In this document: positions 8,849-17,958 of the stretch, piece after piece | Numbering within the stretch: the first letter of the stretch is position 1 | Layout of the letters: each line of letters begins with the position of its first letter | Assembly: GCA_029256485.1 (NCBI GenBank) | Contig: JAQSXU010000003.1 | Coordinates: 67,309 to 131,308, forward strand | From: Clostridiaceae bacterium | Lineage (GTDB): Bacteria > Bacillota_A > Clostridia > Clostridiales > Clostridiaceae | Direction of reading: 5' to 3' | DNA length: 64,000 nt | Notes under the pieces: generated by a model | Seen by the model: the letters and a program-made list of their open reading frames with translations, nothing else | What the model was told of the DNA's origin: nothing | Databases searched by the model: none | Program-made: the position numbers and the translations under genes

Positions 8849-8851
8849 TTT

Positions 8852-9130
8852 CTAATAAACTTCATATAAAACAGTTAGTCTATCTACTACATGCTTTTTT
8901 AAAGTATTTATTTTATACTCCACTTCTTCATCTTCTACTTCCTGTTCTTGAAGTTGATTTTTTATTTCTGCATAAATTGATAAACTAATCATATCAATCA
9001 ACAATTCATCACATTCAACACCGTTATATATTTTATCTATATCAACCTTATCTTTCAAATGACTTAAATTCTCATTTAACTCAACCTCTATTTCAGCTCT
9101 TATTGAAAAATCCCTATCTTTTCTTTCCAT
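8852..9130 (-). CDS. hypothetical acidic protein, 92 aa
   Basis: A small acidic protein with a run of Glu/Asp near residue 70 (EQEVEDEEVE). No motif recognised. TAGGAGG precedes the ATG. It converges on the second DUF262 gene and is separated from it by a terminator. It could be an antitoxin-like or phage-type small regulator, but nothing shows this. Confidence 0.5.
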   Translation of the reverse strand: MERKDRDFSIRAEIEVELNENLSHLKDKVDIDKIYNGVECDELLIDMISLSIYAEIKNQLQEQEVEDEEVEYKINTLKKHVVDRLTVLYEVY

Positions 9131-9300
9131 CTTATCTTATCCTCCTAATGTGTTCATTGTTTTATGAACTCCTATTTTTATATTAACTCTACATTATACT
9201 TATAGATTATTTTAATTATTACATAGTATTAAAAAGTATTAAATCTATTAAAGTTATAAACAAAACCCTAATGCATTATAATTTTTTTAAGGAGGTAAAT

Positions 9301-10020
9301 ATGATAAATTTAAAAGAATTCATAAAATCATTGAGAGATATAAATATTAATAATAAATTAGTAAATGCAAACAAAATAGACTTTTATTTAGCTAATGAAC
9401 TAATTAATTTTACTGAAAATATAATTATATCTGAAATTAGTAATCCGTTAAATAATCAAGAAGATATTCAAATTTCAATAAATAACACAATGCTTCTTAT
9501 GATAGTTCAAGCTGTTAAATCTTATAAAAGCTGTCTACTTTTGTGTATTGATGGTTATTATACAACAGCTATTATTATTTTAAGAAATATACTTGATATT
9601 ATATTTAATATTAAATTCATAATTGAAGAAACACCAGAAAAAAGTTTACAAAGAGCTGAGGATTATTTAAATAACCCTTCCAGATGGACTTCTGAAACAA
9701 TAAAAAACAGAGCGTATTTATCTCAAAGTTCTACTTTATATAACATATATAGGGATATTAGTGATTTTTCTCATGCAAACTACATTTCTACAGCAAAAAA
9801 TATAACTAAAGAAGGGTACTTATCACCTTATTCTTCTTGTGAAAATATAAAAGAAGCAATAACTTTAATTAATACAGTTTTTTATTATTTAGTTGAAATG
9901 GTATGTAATATTTATAGCATAAATAAAAAAAGCTTAGACAGTATAGAAAAAACTACTGAATTTGATAATAAATATAAAACATACAAAATGTTTAATTTTT
10001 CTAAAAAATATTATAATTAA
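9301..10020 (+). CDS. DUF5677-like helical protein
   Basis: 239 residues when started at the ATG with AAGGAGG 6 bases upstream; an in-frame ATG ten codons earlier lacks a site. The centre (AVKSYKSCLLLCIDGYY followed by TTAIIILRNILDIIFNIKF) matches the helical core with R-N in a repeated helix found in DUF5677-type and AbiV-like proteins. DYLNNPSRW follows. Some relatives are linked to abortive infection, but function here is not shown. It stands alone. Confidence 0.5.
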   Translation: MINLKEFIKSLRDININNKLVNANKIDFYLANELINFTENIIISEISNPLNNQEDIQISINNTMLLMIVQAVKSYKSCLLLCIDGYYTTAIIILRNILDIIFNIKFIIEETPEKSLQRAEDYLNNPSRWTSETIKNRAYLSQSSTLYNIYRDISDFSHANYISTAKNITKEGYLSPYSSCENIKEAITLINTVFYYLVEMVCNIYSINKKSLDSIEKTTEFDNKYKTYKMFNFSKKYYN

Positions 10021-10163
10021 AATAACCCTTAGAATCACTTATTCACATTCTATTTCATTGTTATTTTTTAAAGGTATTTGATACTATAATAATAGTATTA
10101 ATAATAGACAAGGTGTTCATCTATTGGTGAATAAAATGCGAATTTTAAGGGAGTTGAAAAGAA

Positions 10164-10463
10164 GTGAATGATATTAATAGAGGTCAAAAAGTATATGTAT
10201 CATTAAAAAATGAAATAAAAGAAACTACAGTAAAATCAGTAGGTTCTAAATATGTAACTTTAGAATGTGATAGTAGTATACTATTTGATAGAAGAACATT
10301 AAGAAAAGCAGGTAGTGGTCATTCTAAATACTTTATAATTACAGATATAAAGAAGTACGAAGAATACTACAAGGAATTAATTGATAGAATCAAGGATTTT
10401 AAATGGGACAAAGTAAATAAAGAAGATTTGGAGAAAGTTGCTGATATTTTAAAAAAATATTAA
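10164..10463 (+). CDS. hypothetical protein, 99 aa
   Basis: The N-terminal half is a small beta barrel-like stretch (GQKVYVSLKNEIKETTVKSV) followed by a helical tail (DLEKVADILKKY). The GTG start is chosen because AAGGGAG lies 11 bases upstream and no ATG fits. It resembles short phage regulatory proteins but I recognise no family. A strong terminator follows. Confidence 0.5.
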   Translation: MNDINRGQKVYVSLKNEIKETTVKSVGSKYVTLECDSSILFDRRTLRKAGSGHSKYFIITDIKKYEEYYKELIDRIKDFKWDKVNKEDLEKVADILKKY

Positions 10464-10488
10464 TTCTTGATTCATGATTATCTTACAT

Positions 10489-10520
10489 TAAAAAAAGCAG
10501 ACTATATTCTGCTTTTTTTG
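10489..10520. terminator. bidirectional terminator
   Basis: AAAAAAGCAGA pairs with TCTGCTTTTTT between the converging 99-aa and 172-aa genes. Confidence 0.75.
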
Positions 10521-10526
10521 TATATT

Positions 10527-11045
10527 CTATGATGCTTTACGCAATTCATAAACCATGCACTTCTTACCTTTAATTTGATTATCATATACCATTCCTGTAT
10601 TACCATCATATTTTTTGCCTTGCTTAGTATTATGACCTAATAAATACTCAAACCCATTATCAATAAAATAATATTTTTTTTGCCAGTACGTACTTGAACC
10701 GTCAGTATACAAATCTACTGTTGCCCTACTTTCATAATCAGTTTTTTTCTTTTCTTCTTCCCATTTTGCTAAAAATGTCTTTTCTTCTTCATTTAATTCC
10801 CTAAGACCTGGATTATAAAGTATAAGTTCATTGTCAGTATACTCTATTAAACTACTGCAAGGTATATCTAATGCACTTTTTTTATTTTTGTTATTTAAAA
10901 ATGTAATGCTAACTGTATTTGAATCTACAATTTTTCTCCAACCTTTTAAAGTATCAGGTATATCAGAATCCCCATTTCTTAAAACCATTTGTCCTTCCAA
11001 TAATCCTGCTTTTGCATCTCTTTTTAATTGTGCTAATGTCTTCAT
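10527..11045 (-). CDS. hypothetical protein, 172 aa
   Basis: A soluble protein beginning MKTLAQLKRDAKAGLLEGQM, with a charged middle (EEEKTFLAKWEEEKKKTD) and a C-terminal stretch ending KKCMVYELRKAS. The pattern of an N-terminal helix followed by short strands is common in plasmid and phage hypotheticals. No domain recognised. AAGGAG precedes the ATG. It is monocistronic. Confidence 0.55.
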   Translation of the reverse strand: MKTLAQLKRDAKAGLLEGQMVLRNGDSDIPDTLKGWRKIVDSNTVSITFLNNKNKKSALDIPCSSLIEYTDNELILYNPGLRELNEEEKTFLAKWEEEKKKTDYESRATVDLYTDGSSTYWQKKYYFIDNGFEYLLGHNTKQGKKYDGNTGMVYDNQIKGKKCMVYELRKAS

Positions 11046-11156
11046 TTAAACACACTCCTTATAATATATAAAATTAATTTAAACCTTTTTAATAAGTTTA
11101 TATATTATAGATAAAAAGCAATATATAATAACATTTGAAAAATTTTTAATATATTT

Positions 11157-11197
11157 TGTAAATTATAATTGACAATATATTTTTTAAATGATATAAT
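11157..11197 (+). promoter_or_regulatory. dyad promoter (TGTAAA-N6-TTGACA type)
   Basis: TGTAAA, six A/T bases, TTGACA as -35, exactly 17 bp, then TATAAT. One of ten in-register copies in the window; it drives the 120-aa gene. Confidence 0.85.
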
Positions 11198-11252
11198 GTA
11201 TTTATAAGGTATTTAATAAAAAAATATAATAATATTTAAAAGGGGTGTTGTT

Positions 11253-11615
11253 ATGACAACTAAAAAATTTGATTTGAGATTAGAAAGAGCTAAGAAAATA
11301 TTATATGCTACAGTACAGGGAAACTTTGGTCCAGAAGATTGTAATGGATTTGTAACTGATTACAACCAAAACGTTAAATCCGTAAATGCAAAAGAATATG
11401 AATTGAAATTTGACTGCACAAAATTAGGAGTTACGGGGAAAAGTGCAACAACTGGGGTAAATATGACAGAAATGCTACAAGGTTGTTTGGATATGTACAA
11501 AAAAGATGGATTTGCAAGTGTAGTATTTGATTGCACTGGTAATGCAATAATGGCTATGCAATTAAATAGACTTGGCAAACAAGTTGGTCTTCCGAATTTT
11601 AAAGTTATAAGCTAA
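11253..11615 (+). CDS. small protein with possible SpoIIAA/STAS-like fold
   Basis: 120 residues with alternating strands and helices: KFDLRLERAKKILYATVQG, ELKFDCTKLGV, and ASVVFDCTGNAIMAMQLNRL. The order resembles the SpoIIAA-like fold, but there is no diagnostic phospho-serine motif, so the fold call is tentative. It has its own dyad promoter and an AAGGGG ribosome site, and a strong terminator follows; it is therefore a monocistronic member of the shared-promoter set. Function unknown. Confidence 0.55.
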   Translation: MTTKKFDLRLERAKKILYATVQGNFGPEDCNGFVTDYNQNVKSVNAKEYELKFDCTKLGVTGKSATTGVNMTEMLQGCLDMYKKDGFASVVFDCTGNAIMAMQLNRLGKQVGLPNFKVIS

Positions 11616-11652
11616 AAAAGAAAGTGGATAAATTATCCACTTTCTTTTTTTA
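11613..11652. terminator. bidirectional terminator
   Basis: AAAGAAAGTGGATA pairs with TATCCACTTTCTTT between the 120-aa gene and the converging KAS III-like gene. Confidence 0.8.
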
Positions 11653-12654
11653 TTAATATCTAAAAAGCACCGTACATATTGACCAATGTATTCCAACAGA
11701 CCATAAGCATATCATGTCGCCTCTTTTTATTTGACCACTTTTTATCCCTTCATATAATGCTATAAACGGACTACTTGTGCCAGTGTAGCCATATTTGTCG
11801 CCTATATAAATAAATTTATCTATACTTTGACCTAAATCGTTAGCTCCTTTATCACAAAAGCCTTTAACGAATTGTGAAAAACAATAAAAATCAATATCAT
11901 CTATTTTAAAATTATTTCTATCTAATAAAGTATGAATTGATTTAACTGCTTCATCAACAGAAAACATACCATTGAACGGAGTCCAATTTATATATTTATC
12001 GTTTTTTGATATATATTCGTTGTGTAGTTGCGACATACCGCAAGCAGGATATTTAACAAGCTCCCATGTAGTCCCATCACTTTTACACATACTATCTATA
12101 TATCCATATTGAATATCGTCTTCTACTTTCTCTAATATTAAAGCAACTGCACCATCACCAAAGTTTGCAAAAGTTAATTCATCATCATGTCTACAGTGTA
12201 TAGAAGCATAATCAGAACCTATTAATAAAGCTCTTTTTACATAAGGGTTTCCAAGCATTGCTCTTGCTGTTGTTTCTAATGATACCAATAATCCAACACA
12301 ATTAACATTAGAGTCTAAGCACATTGTATCTTCTTTACCATTTATTGCGTGTTGCACAATTAAAGCCTGACTTGGCATAGTGTATTCAGGAAACTGTGAA
12401 GAAAATATTATCATATCTATATCTTTTCCTTCTAAATCTGCAGTTTGTAGCACTCTTTTTGATGCTTCAATGCCCATGGTCAAAGTATTTTCATACTCAT
12501 TATCAATAATATATCTCTTATTTCTTCCACATGTTTCTAATAAACCTCTAATATCCTTTCCTTGTTTATCAAAAATTTCTAAAAAGAAGTCATTACCCAC
12601 TACATTTTCTGGATGATAGACTTCTATTGCTTTTAGTTTTATATTTGTCATCAT
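11653..12654 (-). CDS. KAS III (FabH)-like thiolase-fold enzyme with altered active site
   Basis: Members condense acyl-CoA starters with malonyl-ACP or transfer acyl groups. The 333-aa length and the order of motifs fit: the Cys motif SNVNCVGLLVSLE (about 114-126), then FGDGAVALILE (about 166-176). The usual late boxes are changed: the HQAN position reads SQFV (CFSQFVKGF) and the GNTSAAS position reads GYTGTSS, so catalytic His and Asn are both missing while Cys stays. This favours an acyl-transfer or acyl-carrier role over decarboxylative condensation. Two ATG codons are possible; GGAG is nearer ideal for the second. No other fatty-acid gene lies nearby. Confidence 0.75.
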   Translation of the reverse strand: MMTNIKLKAIEVYHPENVVGNDFFLEIFDKQGKDIRGLLETCGRNKRYIIDNEYENTLTMGIEASKRVLQTADLEGKDIDMIIFSSQFPEYTMPSQALIVQHAINGKEDTMCLDSNVNCVGLLVSLETTARAMLGNPYVKRALLIGSDYASIHCRHDDELTFANFGDGAVALILEKVEDDIQYGYIDSMCKSDGTTWELVKYPACGMSQLHNEYISKNDKYINWTPFNGMFSVDEAVKSIHTLLDRNNFKIDDIDFYCFSQFVKGFCDKGANDLGQSIDKFIYIGDKYGYTGTSSPFIALYEGIKSGQIKRGDMICLWSVGIHWSICTVLFRY

Positions 12655-12789
12655 GTTTCTCCTTTTGATTTAATTTTATTTTCATTTAAAAATATTTTTT
12701 AACGAAAACCGATAAGAATATCTTATTAATTAAATAACAAATTTATAACTAATAAAGGGTTGCTAATGTTCTAAAATGCTTGTTTTATC

Positions 12790-12826
12790 TGTAAAAAAAA
12801 ATAGACCATTTATGTCTACTTTTTAC
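12790..12826. terminator. hairpin with T/A runs
   Basis: TAGAC and GTCTA form a short stem flanked by an A-run on one side and T-run on the other. Weak stem. Confidence 0.4.
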
Positions 12827-13012
12827 TTCCAATTTTTAAATAATTTCACATTATCTCTTTAATATAAAACATCCTACTTTTATGTCTATTTTATAATTAG
12901 TGCTTCAATTTTTTAAATTTTTATTTAATATTGTATTTCAGAATAGATATAGGATTATTGAAATAGAGTCCCTATTATTTACTTGACTATAGCAATACAG
13001 AATTATAAACAT

Positions 13013-13042
13013 AAAAAATAGACTTTTAAAGTCTATTTTAAA
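13013..13042 (-). terminator. terminator at the end of the peptide cluster
   Basis: AAATAGACTTT and AAAGTCTATTT pair closely; read leftward it follows the flavin-type oxidoreductase gene and would end the long leftward operon. Confidence 0.7.
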
Positions 13043-13059
13043 CTAATAATTAAATTCTA

Positions 13060-13506
13060 TTATATTAGATTTTTAATATACATAGGTTCATCATTTTCAT
13101 TATACGATAATTTTTTATCTTTACAATAAATATCATGAATATGAACTAAAACAATTGCTTTAGGTATTAAACTTGATTTCCTACTTTGTACCCATGCTTT
13201 ACCTTCTTCATAAATTTCATCATTTTCATGGATTGTTACTCTTCCCTTTATCTGGTATGATTTATTGCTTTCAGGATTATAAACTGTAATTGCAATTTCA
13301 GGATTAGTTTCTAAATTTATTCTTGTTTTATAAAATTTATTGTCGGCTATTAGTATAGTTTCATCGTTATAAGGTTTAATAAAAGAAACATACACTAAGT
13401 TAGGTATTGCTAAGTTATCTTCTATAATAGTGCAAGTTGCAATAGGTATAGGTCTTTGATTTTGTAATACTGAAATTATATCTTCTGTTAATTTCACATT
13501 ATTCAC
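13060..13506 (-). CDS. pyridoxamine 5'-phosphate oxidase-like FMN-binding protein
   Basis: 148 residues of the FMN split-barrel type: IPIATCTIIEDNLAIPNLVY, DETILIADNKFYKT and a later PEIAITVYNPES, then YQIKGRVTI. Such proteins bind flavin and reduce small substrates or do unknown redox work. AAAGGAGG precedes the ATG. It is the last gene of the leftward peptide cluster, six bases after the ABC permease, so it could act on the peptide product or be a passenger. The flavin binding is family knowledge; the role is inference. Confidence 0.75.
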   Translation of the reverse strand: MNNVKLTEDIISVLQNQRPIPIATCTIIEDNLAIPNLVYVSFIKPYNDETILIADNKFYKTRINLETNPEIAITVYNPESNKSYQIKGRVTIHENDEIYEEGKAWVQSRKSSLIPKAIVLVHIHDIYCKDKKLSYNENDEPMYIKNLI

Positions 13507-13512
13507 CTCCTT

Positions 13513-14325
13513 TTAAAAAAATGTTAGACTTCCAGTTTTCTTTAGATGTTTTTCTGCTTTTTTACATAAAAATCCTGCAATAATAATTATTAATACCGAA
13601 TACGCAAGAGACATAATAATTTCGAACGTTATAGTTTTTAATGCCATATTAGCAATAGTAATTGTTCTTATTGCTTTGATAGAATATGTTAATGGAATGA
13701 AACAAGATAATGTTTGAATCCAATTTGGTAGAATATTTAATGGAATTTCTACTCCACTTAAAATACTTATTGGTCTTTCCATAATAGATAATATACTATT
13801 ATTATTTCTCGAAAATAACATAAGTGAATTTGTTAAAGTTCCCCAAGCTATAGAAGGAATTAAAAATAAAGGAATAATGATTATTGTTTTAATAAAATTT
13901 AAATTTAAGCTATTAGGTATAAAAATAATTATTAAAATTGAGAATATTAAAGACATCCATGAATTTTGTATAATTCCAACAAAAGCATTTCCAATTAATA
14001 ATCCTAATCTGTTAGCTGGTGTCAAATACACCAATTCTAATGTTCCCATTATTCTTTCTTTAGAGTATAGCCAGCCAGCTAAAATAACCGATTGAAAAAG
14101 CATGAATCCAATATATCCAATTAGAAAAAATGAGAAGTAATCAAAAGAAACATTATCTATAACTAAAGTTTGTACATTATCTTTAAATGGCAGGTATCTT
14201 CCATATAACAAACAAAACTCAAGTATGGGAAACAACGTCATCATTATAAACATCTTTTTTGATTTTAATAAAGCTTGATATTGTTTACGTATTTCAGTTC
14301 GAATTGTATTAAAAAAATTTTTCAT
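13513..14325 (-). CDS. ABC-2 type transporter permease
   Basis: 270 residues with about six hydrophobic segments, starting after a cytoplasmic N-terminus (RTEIRKQYQALLKSKKMFIM). The segment with RIMGTLELVYLTPANRLGLL is the conserved cytoplasmic loop of ABC-2 permeases. Its start codon overlaps the stop of the ATPase gene by one base, so translation is coupled. Together with the second permease it should form a heterodimeric exporter driven by the neighbouring ATPase, probably for the modified peptide of this cluster. Confidence 0.85.
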   Translation of the reverse strand: MKNFFNTIRTEIRKQYQALLKSKKMFIMMTLFPILEFCLLYGRYLPFKDNVQTLVIDNVSFDYFSFFLIGYIGFMLFQSVILAGWLYSKERIMGTLELVYLTPANRLGLLIGNAFVGIIQNSWMSLIFSILIIIFIPNSLNLNFIKTIIIIPLFLIPSIAWGTLTNSLMLFSRNNNSILSIMERPISILSGVEIPLNILPNWIQTLSCFIPLTYSIKAIRTITIANMALKTITFEIIMSLAYSVLIIIIAGFLCKKAEKHLKKTGSLTFF

Positions 14326-15308
14326 TATTTATCCTCCAACAATTTTGCTATTGCCTCTTCTAATGTAATAGCAATTGTAGAAAATGATACAATTTGTGTA
14401 TATTTATTTATAATATTAAAAATTTCATTTGTACAATTTTTACTTGTTTCTATTTTAAAATAGTTTCTATTATTTTCACACTCGGATATAACATTAATTG
14501 AAATTCCTTTTAAAGATTCTAAAATTATATCTATTACATCAGGTAGTAAAACTGAAGTTTCAATAACATATTTCGTTTTTTCACTATTTATGGATATAAT
14601 TATTTCTGAAGGAGTTCCTTCAAAAACAATTAATCCTTTATCTAATACATACACGTAATCGCAAAGTTCTTCAATTTCTGATATGTAATGAGTAGTTAAT
14701 AAAATTCCTTTATTTTGTTCTTTAGATAACTCCTTGACTTTAGCTCTAAGAATTTTAGCAATATTTATGTCTAATCCAACTGTTGGTTCATCCATGAAAA
14801 TATATGAGGGATTATTTATTAATCCTCTGGCAATTTGCAATCTTTGTTTCATTCCTTTAGAAAATTGTTCGATAGGTATATCTTTTTTTTCAGATAATCC
14901 CACAAAATCTAATAAAGAACTAATTCTTTCTTCTAATTCTTTTGAAGCAATACCATAAAGGCTTCCAAAATACTGAAGGTTTTCTTTTGCAGTTAATTGC
15001 CAATATAGCATTCTATCACCACTTGTAATCATATTTAGTTTTCTTTTAATTACATCTTCATTACTCTCTAATTTTAAACCATCTACATATATTTCACCTT
15101 CATCTTGTGAAATTAATGTGGAAAGAATTTTTATTATAGTAGTTTTTCCAGCCCCATTTATACCGATTAATCCTGTTATCTGCCCCTCTTTTATTTTTAA
15201 ATTAACTCCATTAACAGCATTTGTTGTTACTATTTTTTTAAAAATACCTTTACTTGATTTAACTTTATATGATTTTTTTAAATTTCTAACTTCTATCAAG
15301 ACAGTCAT
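14325..15308 (-). CDS. ABC transporter ATPase subunit
   Basis: 327 residues, NatA/DrrA-like exporter ATPase. Walker A is GINGAGKTT (about 49-57), the signature FSKGMKQRLQIARGL (about 145-159), Walker B YIFMDEPTVGLD (about 165-176), and the switch His is in LLTTHYISE. The C-terminal 90 residues are the small accessory domain common in ABC-2 exporters. GGAGGG precedes the ATG. It lies between two permease genes, so the exporter is encoded as permease-ATPase-permease. Confidence 0.93.
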   Translation of the reverse strand: MTVLIEVRNLKKSYKVKSSKGIFKKIVTTNAVNGVNLKIKEGQITGLIGINGAGKTTIIKILSTLISQDEGEIYVDGLKLESNEDVIKRKLNMITSGDRMLYWQLTAKENLQYFGSLYGIASKELEERISSLLDFVGLSEKKDIPIEQFSKGMKQRLQIARGLINNPSYIFMDEPTVGLDINIAKILRAKVKELSKEQNKGILLTTHYISEIEELCDYVYVLDKGLIVFEGTPSEIIISINSEKTKYVIETSVLLPDVIDIILESLKGISINVISECENNRNYFKIETSKNCTNEIFNIINKYTQIVSFSTIAITLEEAIAKLLEDK

Positions 15309-15316
15309 TCCCTCCT

Positions 15317-16141
15317 TTATAAAAAACTTTCATTTAGTTGTTTTTTTATTATTTTTTTTATTATGAATGATGAAATTATATAATATAAAACGCTTAATAA
15401 TGTTAATATTATTACATCCTCTACAAGACTATTAATTGAAGCATTTACAAGAATGCTTGAACGTAAAATCTTAACCGAGTAGGTTATAGGTATAAATAAT
15501 GAAATTTTTTGCACTATGATTGGCAGATATTGTATTGGAAATGTTATCCCACACAATATACTAAGTATAACAGTGAAAATGTTTAAAACATTTAATGTAT
15601 CTTTAGCCCAAACCATTATTCCCCATAGTATTACACTCATGCCATAAATTGATATAACAGTTAAACCCATGCCCAATAATAGTGTTGGAATATTTAATAT
15701 TGAAATTTTTAATCCTAATGGTATAGCAAAAATAGCTAATAAGGCGATTTGAAACAAAGCAAATATCATTTGTTCAATAATGTTTGCTAATAAATATATT
15801 TTAGAGCTAAAGTTAGCAATATAAATACTTTCAAGTGTACCCATTCTCATTTCATTAATTAAATTTCTGCTAACAGTTGTTACTGTCGATATAGTTAATA
15901 TATATATCATTGCACCCAATATTGAATATGACATATAATCAGTAGTGTTTACAAACTCCACAAAAGAATTCGATACTTGTCTTTTAAACATATATGCGTA
16001 CATTAAATATGTTATTATAATGGTAAATAAACTACTAATGATTGATTGTATAAAAAATTGAAATGGATATGCCCTTTTTTTTATTAATAAGTTTTTTTTA
16101 ATTGTAATTAAAATAATTTTTAAATTATTAATTGTAATCAT
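15317..16141 (-). CDS. ABC-2 type transporter permease
   Basis: About 274 residues with six membrane segments and the loop NEMRMGTLESIYIANFSSKI, homologous in layout to the other permease of the cluster. The ATG start lies within the end of the CPBP protease gene (17-base overlap); a TTG one codon earlier is possible. The overlap implies coupled translation from protease to exporter. Substrate is most likely the cluster's peptide. Confidence 0.85.
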   Translation of the reverse strand: MITINNLKIILITIKKNLLIKKRAYPFQFFIQSIISSLFTIIITYLMYAYMFKRQVSNSFVEFVNTTDYMSYSILGAMIYILTISTVTTVSRNLINEMRMGTLESIYIANFSSKIYLLANIIEQMIFALFQIALLAIFAIPLGLKISILNIPTLLLGMGLTVISIYGMSVILWGIMVWAKDTLNVLNIFTVILSILCGITFPIQYLPIIVQKISLFIPITYSVKILRSSILVNASINSLVEDVIILTLLSVLYYIISSFIIKKIIKKQLNESFL

Positions 16142-16844
16142 CAAATAATTTAGCCTCCTTAGCTACTTTAGTTCTTTTGTATTGTAAAATTATATGTGGT
16201 GTATTGAATAATAAATGAGCAATAATGCAGGATAATATATTTTTAAATAGTACAAATACAGTTGCACAAATTAATCCTACAATAAAATGTAATATATATA
16301 TTTTAGCATTAAAGTTGTCTTTAGCCCATCTATTTAAATAATGCATATAGACAAACAATATTGTAGATATTAATATGGAATAGTTTGTTAACATGCTTAT
16401 TTTACCTAATAAGAAAAACCTAAAAAACAATTCTTCTCCTATTACAGAAACTAAAGTTAAATATACTCTGTAGTAAAATTCCTTTTTATCAAGATAAACT
16501 GACGACATTGCATTTTTATTAGATAAATAATATAAAAAGGTTTTTATATTAATTAATATCATTATCAGCCCAAACATAATGCCTATAAAGAAAACTTTAA
16601 TATTTACTTCTATAACTTCAGGAGATAACCCTATTATAAATACTGGTATATATAAAGGCAAATAAAATATATGATTCTTAATAATTCTATTTATTTTAAA
16701 AAATGGTACAAATATTGTAAAAATAATCAGCATTAAATATGCAAGTATTGAATTTACAATAATAGATGGTAACTTTAGTTTAAAAGCTATAATTAATATC
16801 GAGATTAAAAAAAATAATGAAAACTTTTGTCTTACATTTATCAT
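16128..16844 (-). CDS. CPBP family intramembrane metalloprotease
   Basis: 238 residues, seven or eight hydrophobic segments. The family motifs are present: GEELFFRFFLLG (EExxxR, about 137-148), MHYLNRW (about 166-172) and AHLLFNTPH (HxxxN, about 209-217). Members process CAAX proteins, mature bacteriocin-type peptides or give self-immunity. In this cluster it is the only visible protease, so it is the best candidate for leader removal or immunity. It begins directly after the PqqD-like gene. Confidence 0.85.
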   Translation of the reverse strand: MINVRQKFSLFFLISILIIAFKLKLPSIIVNSILAYLMLIIFTIFVPFFKINRIIKNHIFYLPLYIPVFIIGLSPEVIEVNIKVFFIGIMFGLIMILINIKTFLYYLSNKNAMSSVYLDKKEFYYRVYLTLVSVIGEELFFRFFLLGKISMLTNYSILISTILFVYMHYLNRWAKDNFNAKIYILHFIVGLICATVFVLFKNILSCIIAHLLFNTPHIILQYKRTKVAKEAKLFDDYN

Positions 16845-17093
16845 TTATTTTTCTATTAATGACATTGCGATTAATTGATTTATAAATTTATCAATATCAT
16901 TAACTAATATCTTCTTATCAATATCGAAAATCATCCCTAATTTCTCAATAATTTGTTCTTTTGTGTTTACACCATTACATAAATCAAATATTCTTGCACC
17001 AATTTCATTTAATTCAAATAATTCACGTTCATATGTCAAAATATAAAATACTTCTTTATGCTTTATTAATGTAGCTCCAATTCTTTTTTTCAT
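16845..17093 (-). CDS. PqqD-like RiPP recognition element
   Basis: 82 residues of the PqqD fold: three strands (IGATLIKHKEVFYILTYE and ELFELNEIGARIFDLCNG) followed by helices with TKEQIIEKLG and FINQLIAMSLIEK. This domain binds leader peptides of ribosomally made peptides and hands them to modifying enzymes. GGAGG precedes the ATG. It lies between the nucleotidyltransferase and the CPBP protease, and a YxxP-bearing precursor candidate lies 0.9 kb upstream in the same operon, the motif type bound by PqqD-like proteins of lasso systems. Confidence 0.85.
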   Translation of the reverse strand: MKKRIGATLIKHKEVFYILTYERELFELNEIGARIFDLCNGVNTKEQIIEKLGMIFDIDKKILVNDIDKFINQLIAMSLIEK

Positions 17094-17108
17094 ATAAATT
17101 CCTCCTTT

Positions 17109-17861
17109 CTAATCAAACATCGATTCTGAAATCATTTCTTCTGCTAAATTTAATATTTCAATAATATACGTTGAAATATTATCTTTATTTATGTTGGGGT
17201 ATATGCAATACTTTATATATCTTTCTAAAAAATCTTGTTTATAACCTCCATTATTTAAAAATATTCTTGTTGCCCATTTTGGTTTTAAATTTAAATTTCC
17301 ATTATTAGCATTTAAAACTGATATTGAACTTTGTATAAGATAATTTGCTAATATTATTGCAGATTCATAATCTTGTGCTTTATAAAAGCTTAAACAATCA
17401 TGAATATTGGATATTACCTCAGCCTTAAATTCTTTCAAAGCTATATCATATATTATTTTTTTATCTATTAAATTTTTAATATAATTTCCGTATTTTTCAT
17501 TATAAATAATATTGGATGTGATTAATCGTTGTAGTAATTTTAAATTATTAATATCAGATACATAATAATTTGATTTTAACTTTTCCATGAGCAATAAAAT
17601 ATCACTCTCTGCCCAAAATTCAACATCTAATTCGATATTCTTAATATTTAAAGAAATTTTTTTAGTACCATTATATAAATTATCATACAAAATATAAATA
17701 TCAAAATCCGAATCTTTATTTCCTAAATTATCTATCTGTGAACAATATAAAAATATTGAGTAACTTTTAGTATTTAATTTATCTAAGCTAATAGCACTTA
17801 ATATATCTGAAATGTTTAAATCTATTTCAATTAATCTATTCACAACTTCTTTATTAAGCAT
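17109..17861 (-). CDS. nucleotidyltransferase-like protein
   Basis: About 250 residues from the ATG with AAAGGAGG upstream; a longer reading frame to the right runs through a hairpin and the precursor gene and is not the real start. The N-terminal region has SQIDNLGNKDSDFDIYILYD, i.e. a GN...DSDFDIY motif, followed by ELDVEFWAESD, matching the Pol beta-type nucleotidyltransferase core with two metal Asp and a third acidic strand. It may nucleotidylate the peptide or another small molecule. The helical C-terminus resembles HEPN/substrate-binding domains. Confidence 0.65.
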   Translation of the reverse strand: MLNKEVVNRLIEIDLNISDILSAISLDKLNTKSYSIFLYCSQIDNLGNKDSDFDIYILYDNLYNGTKKISLNIKNIELDVEFWAESDILLLMEKLKSNYYVSDINNLKLLQRLITSNIIYNEKYGNYIKNLIDKKIIYDIALKEFKAEVISNIHDCLSFYKAQDYESAIILANYLIQSSISVLNANNGNLNLKPKWATRIFLNNGGYKQDFLERYIKYCIYPNINKDNISTYIIEILNLAEEMISESMFD

Positions 17862-17907
17862 ATTGATTGTTCCTCCTTTGTTTTTGAATTTAAATATAAT
17901 AATCAAT

Positions 17908-17945
17908 AATTTTGCAAGAGAAACTTCTCTTGCAAAATTATTAAA
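17908..17945 (-). promoter_or_regulatory. attenuator-like hairpin after precursor gene
   Basis: AATTTTGCAAGAGAA pairs with TTCTCTTGCAAAATT, a 15-bp stem, read leftward right after the 27-codon precursor candidate and before the nucleotidyltransferase. Downstream T content is moderate. Such stems commonly raise precursor mRNA relative to enzyme mRNA. Confidence 0.6.
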
Positions 17946-17958
17946 ACTATTCTTTAAT

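Larger units (their letters stand above)
12655..13059. other. 405-bp gap without a gene
   Basis: Very A+T-rich spacer between two leftward genes. It holds two hairpins that fit terminators and no open frame with a ribosome site. I see no tRNA, clear promoter or repeat in the rest; promoter elements for the KAS III-like gene are probably in its left half. Confidence 0.5.
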
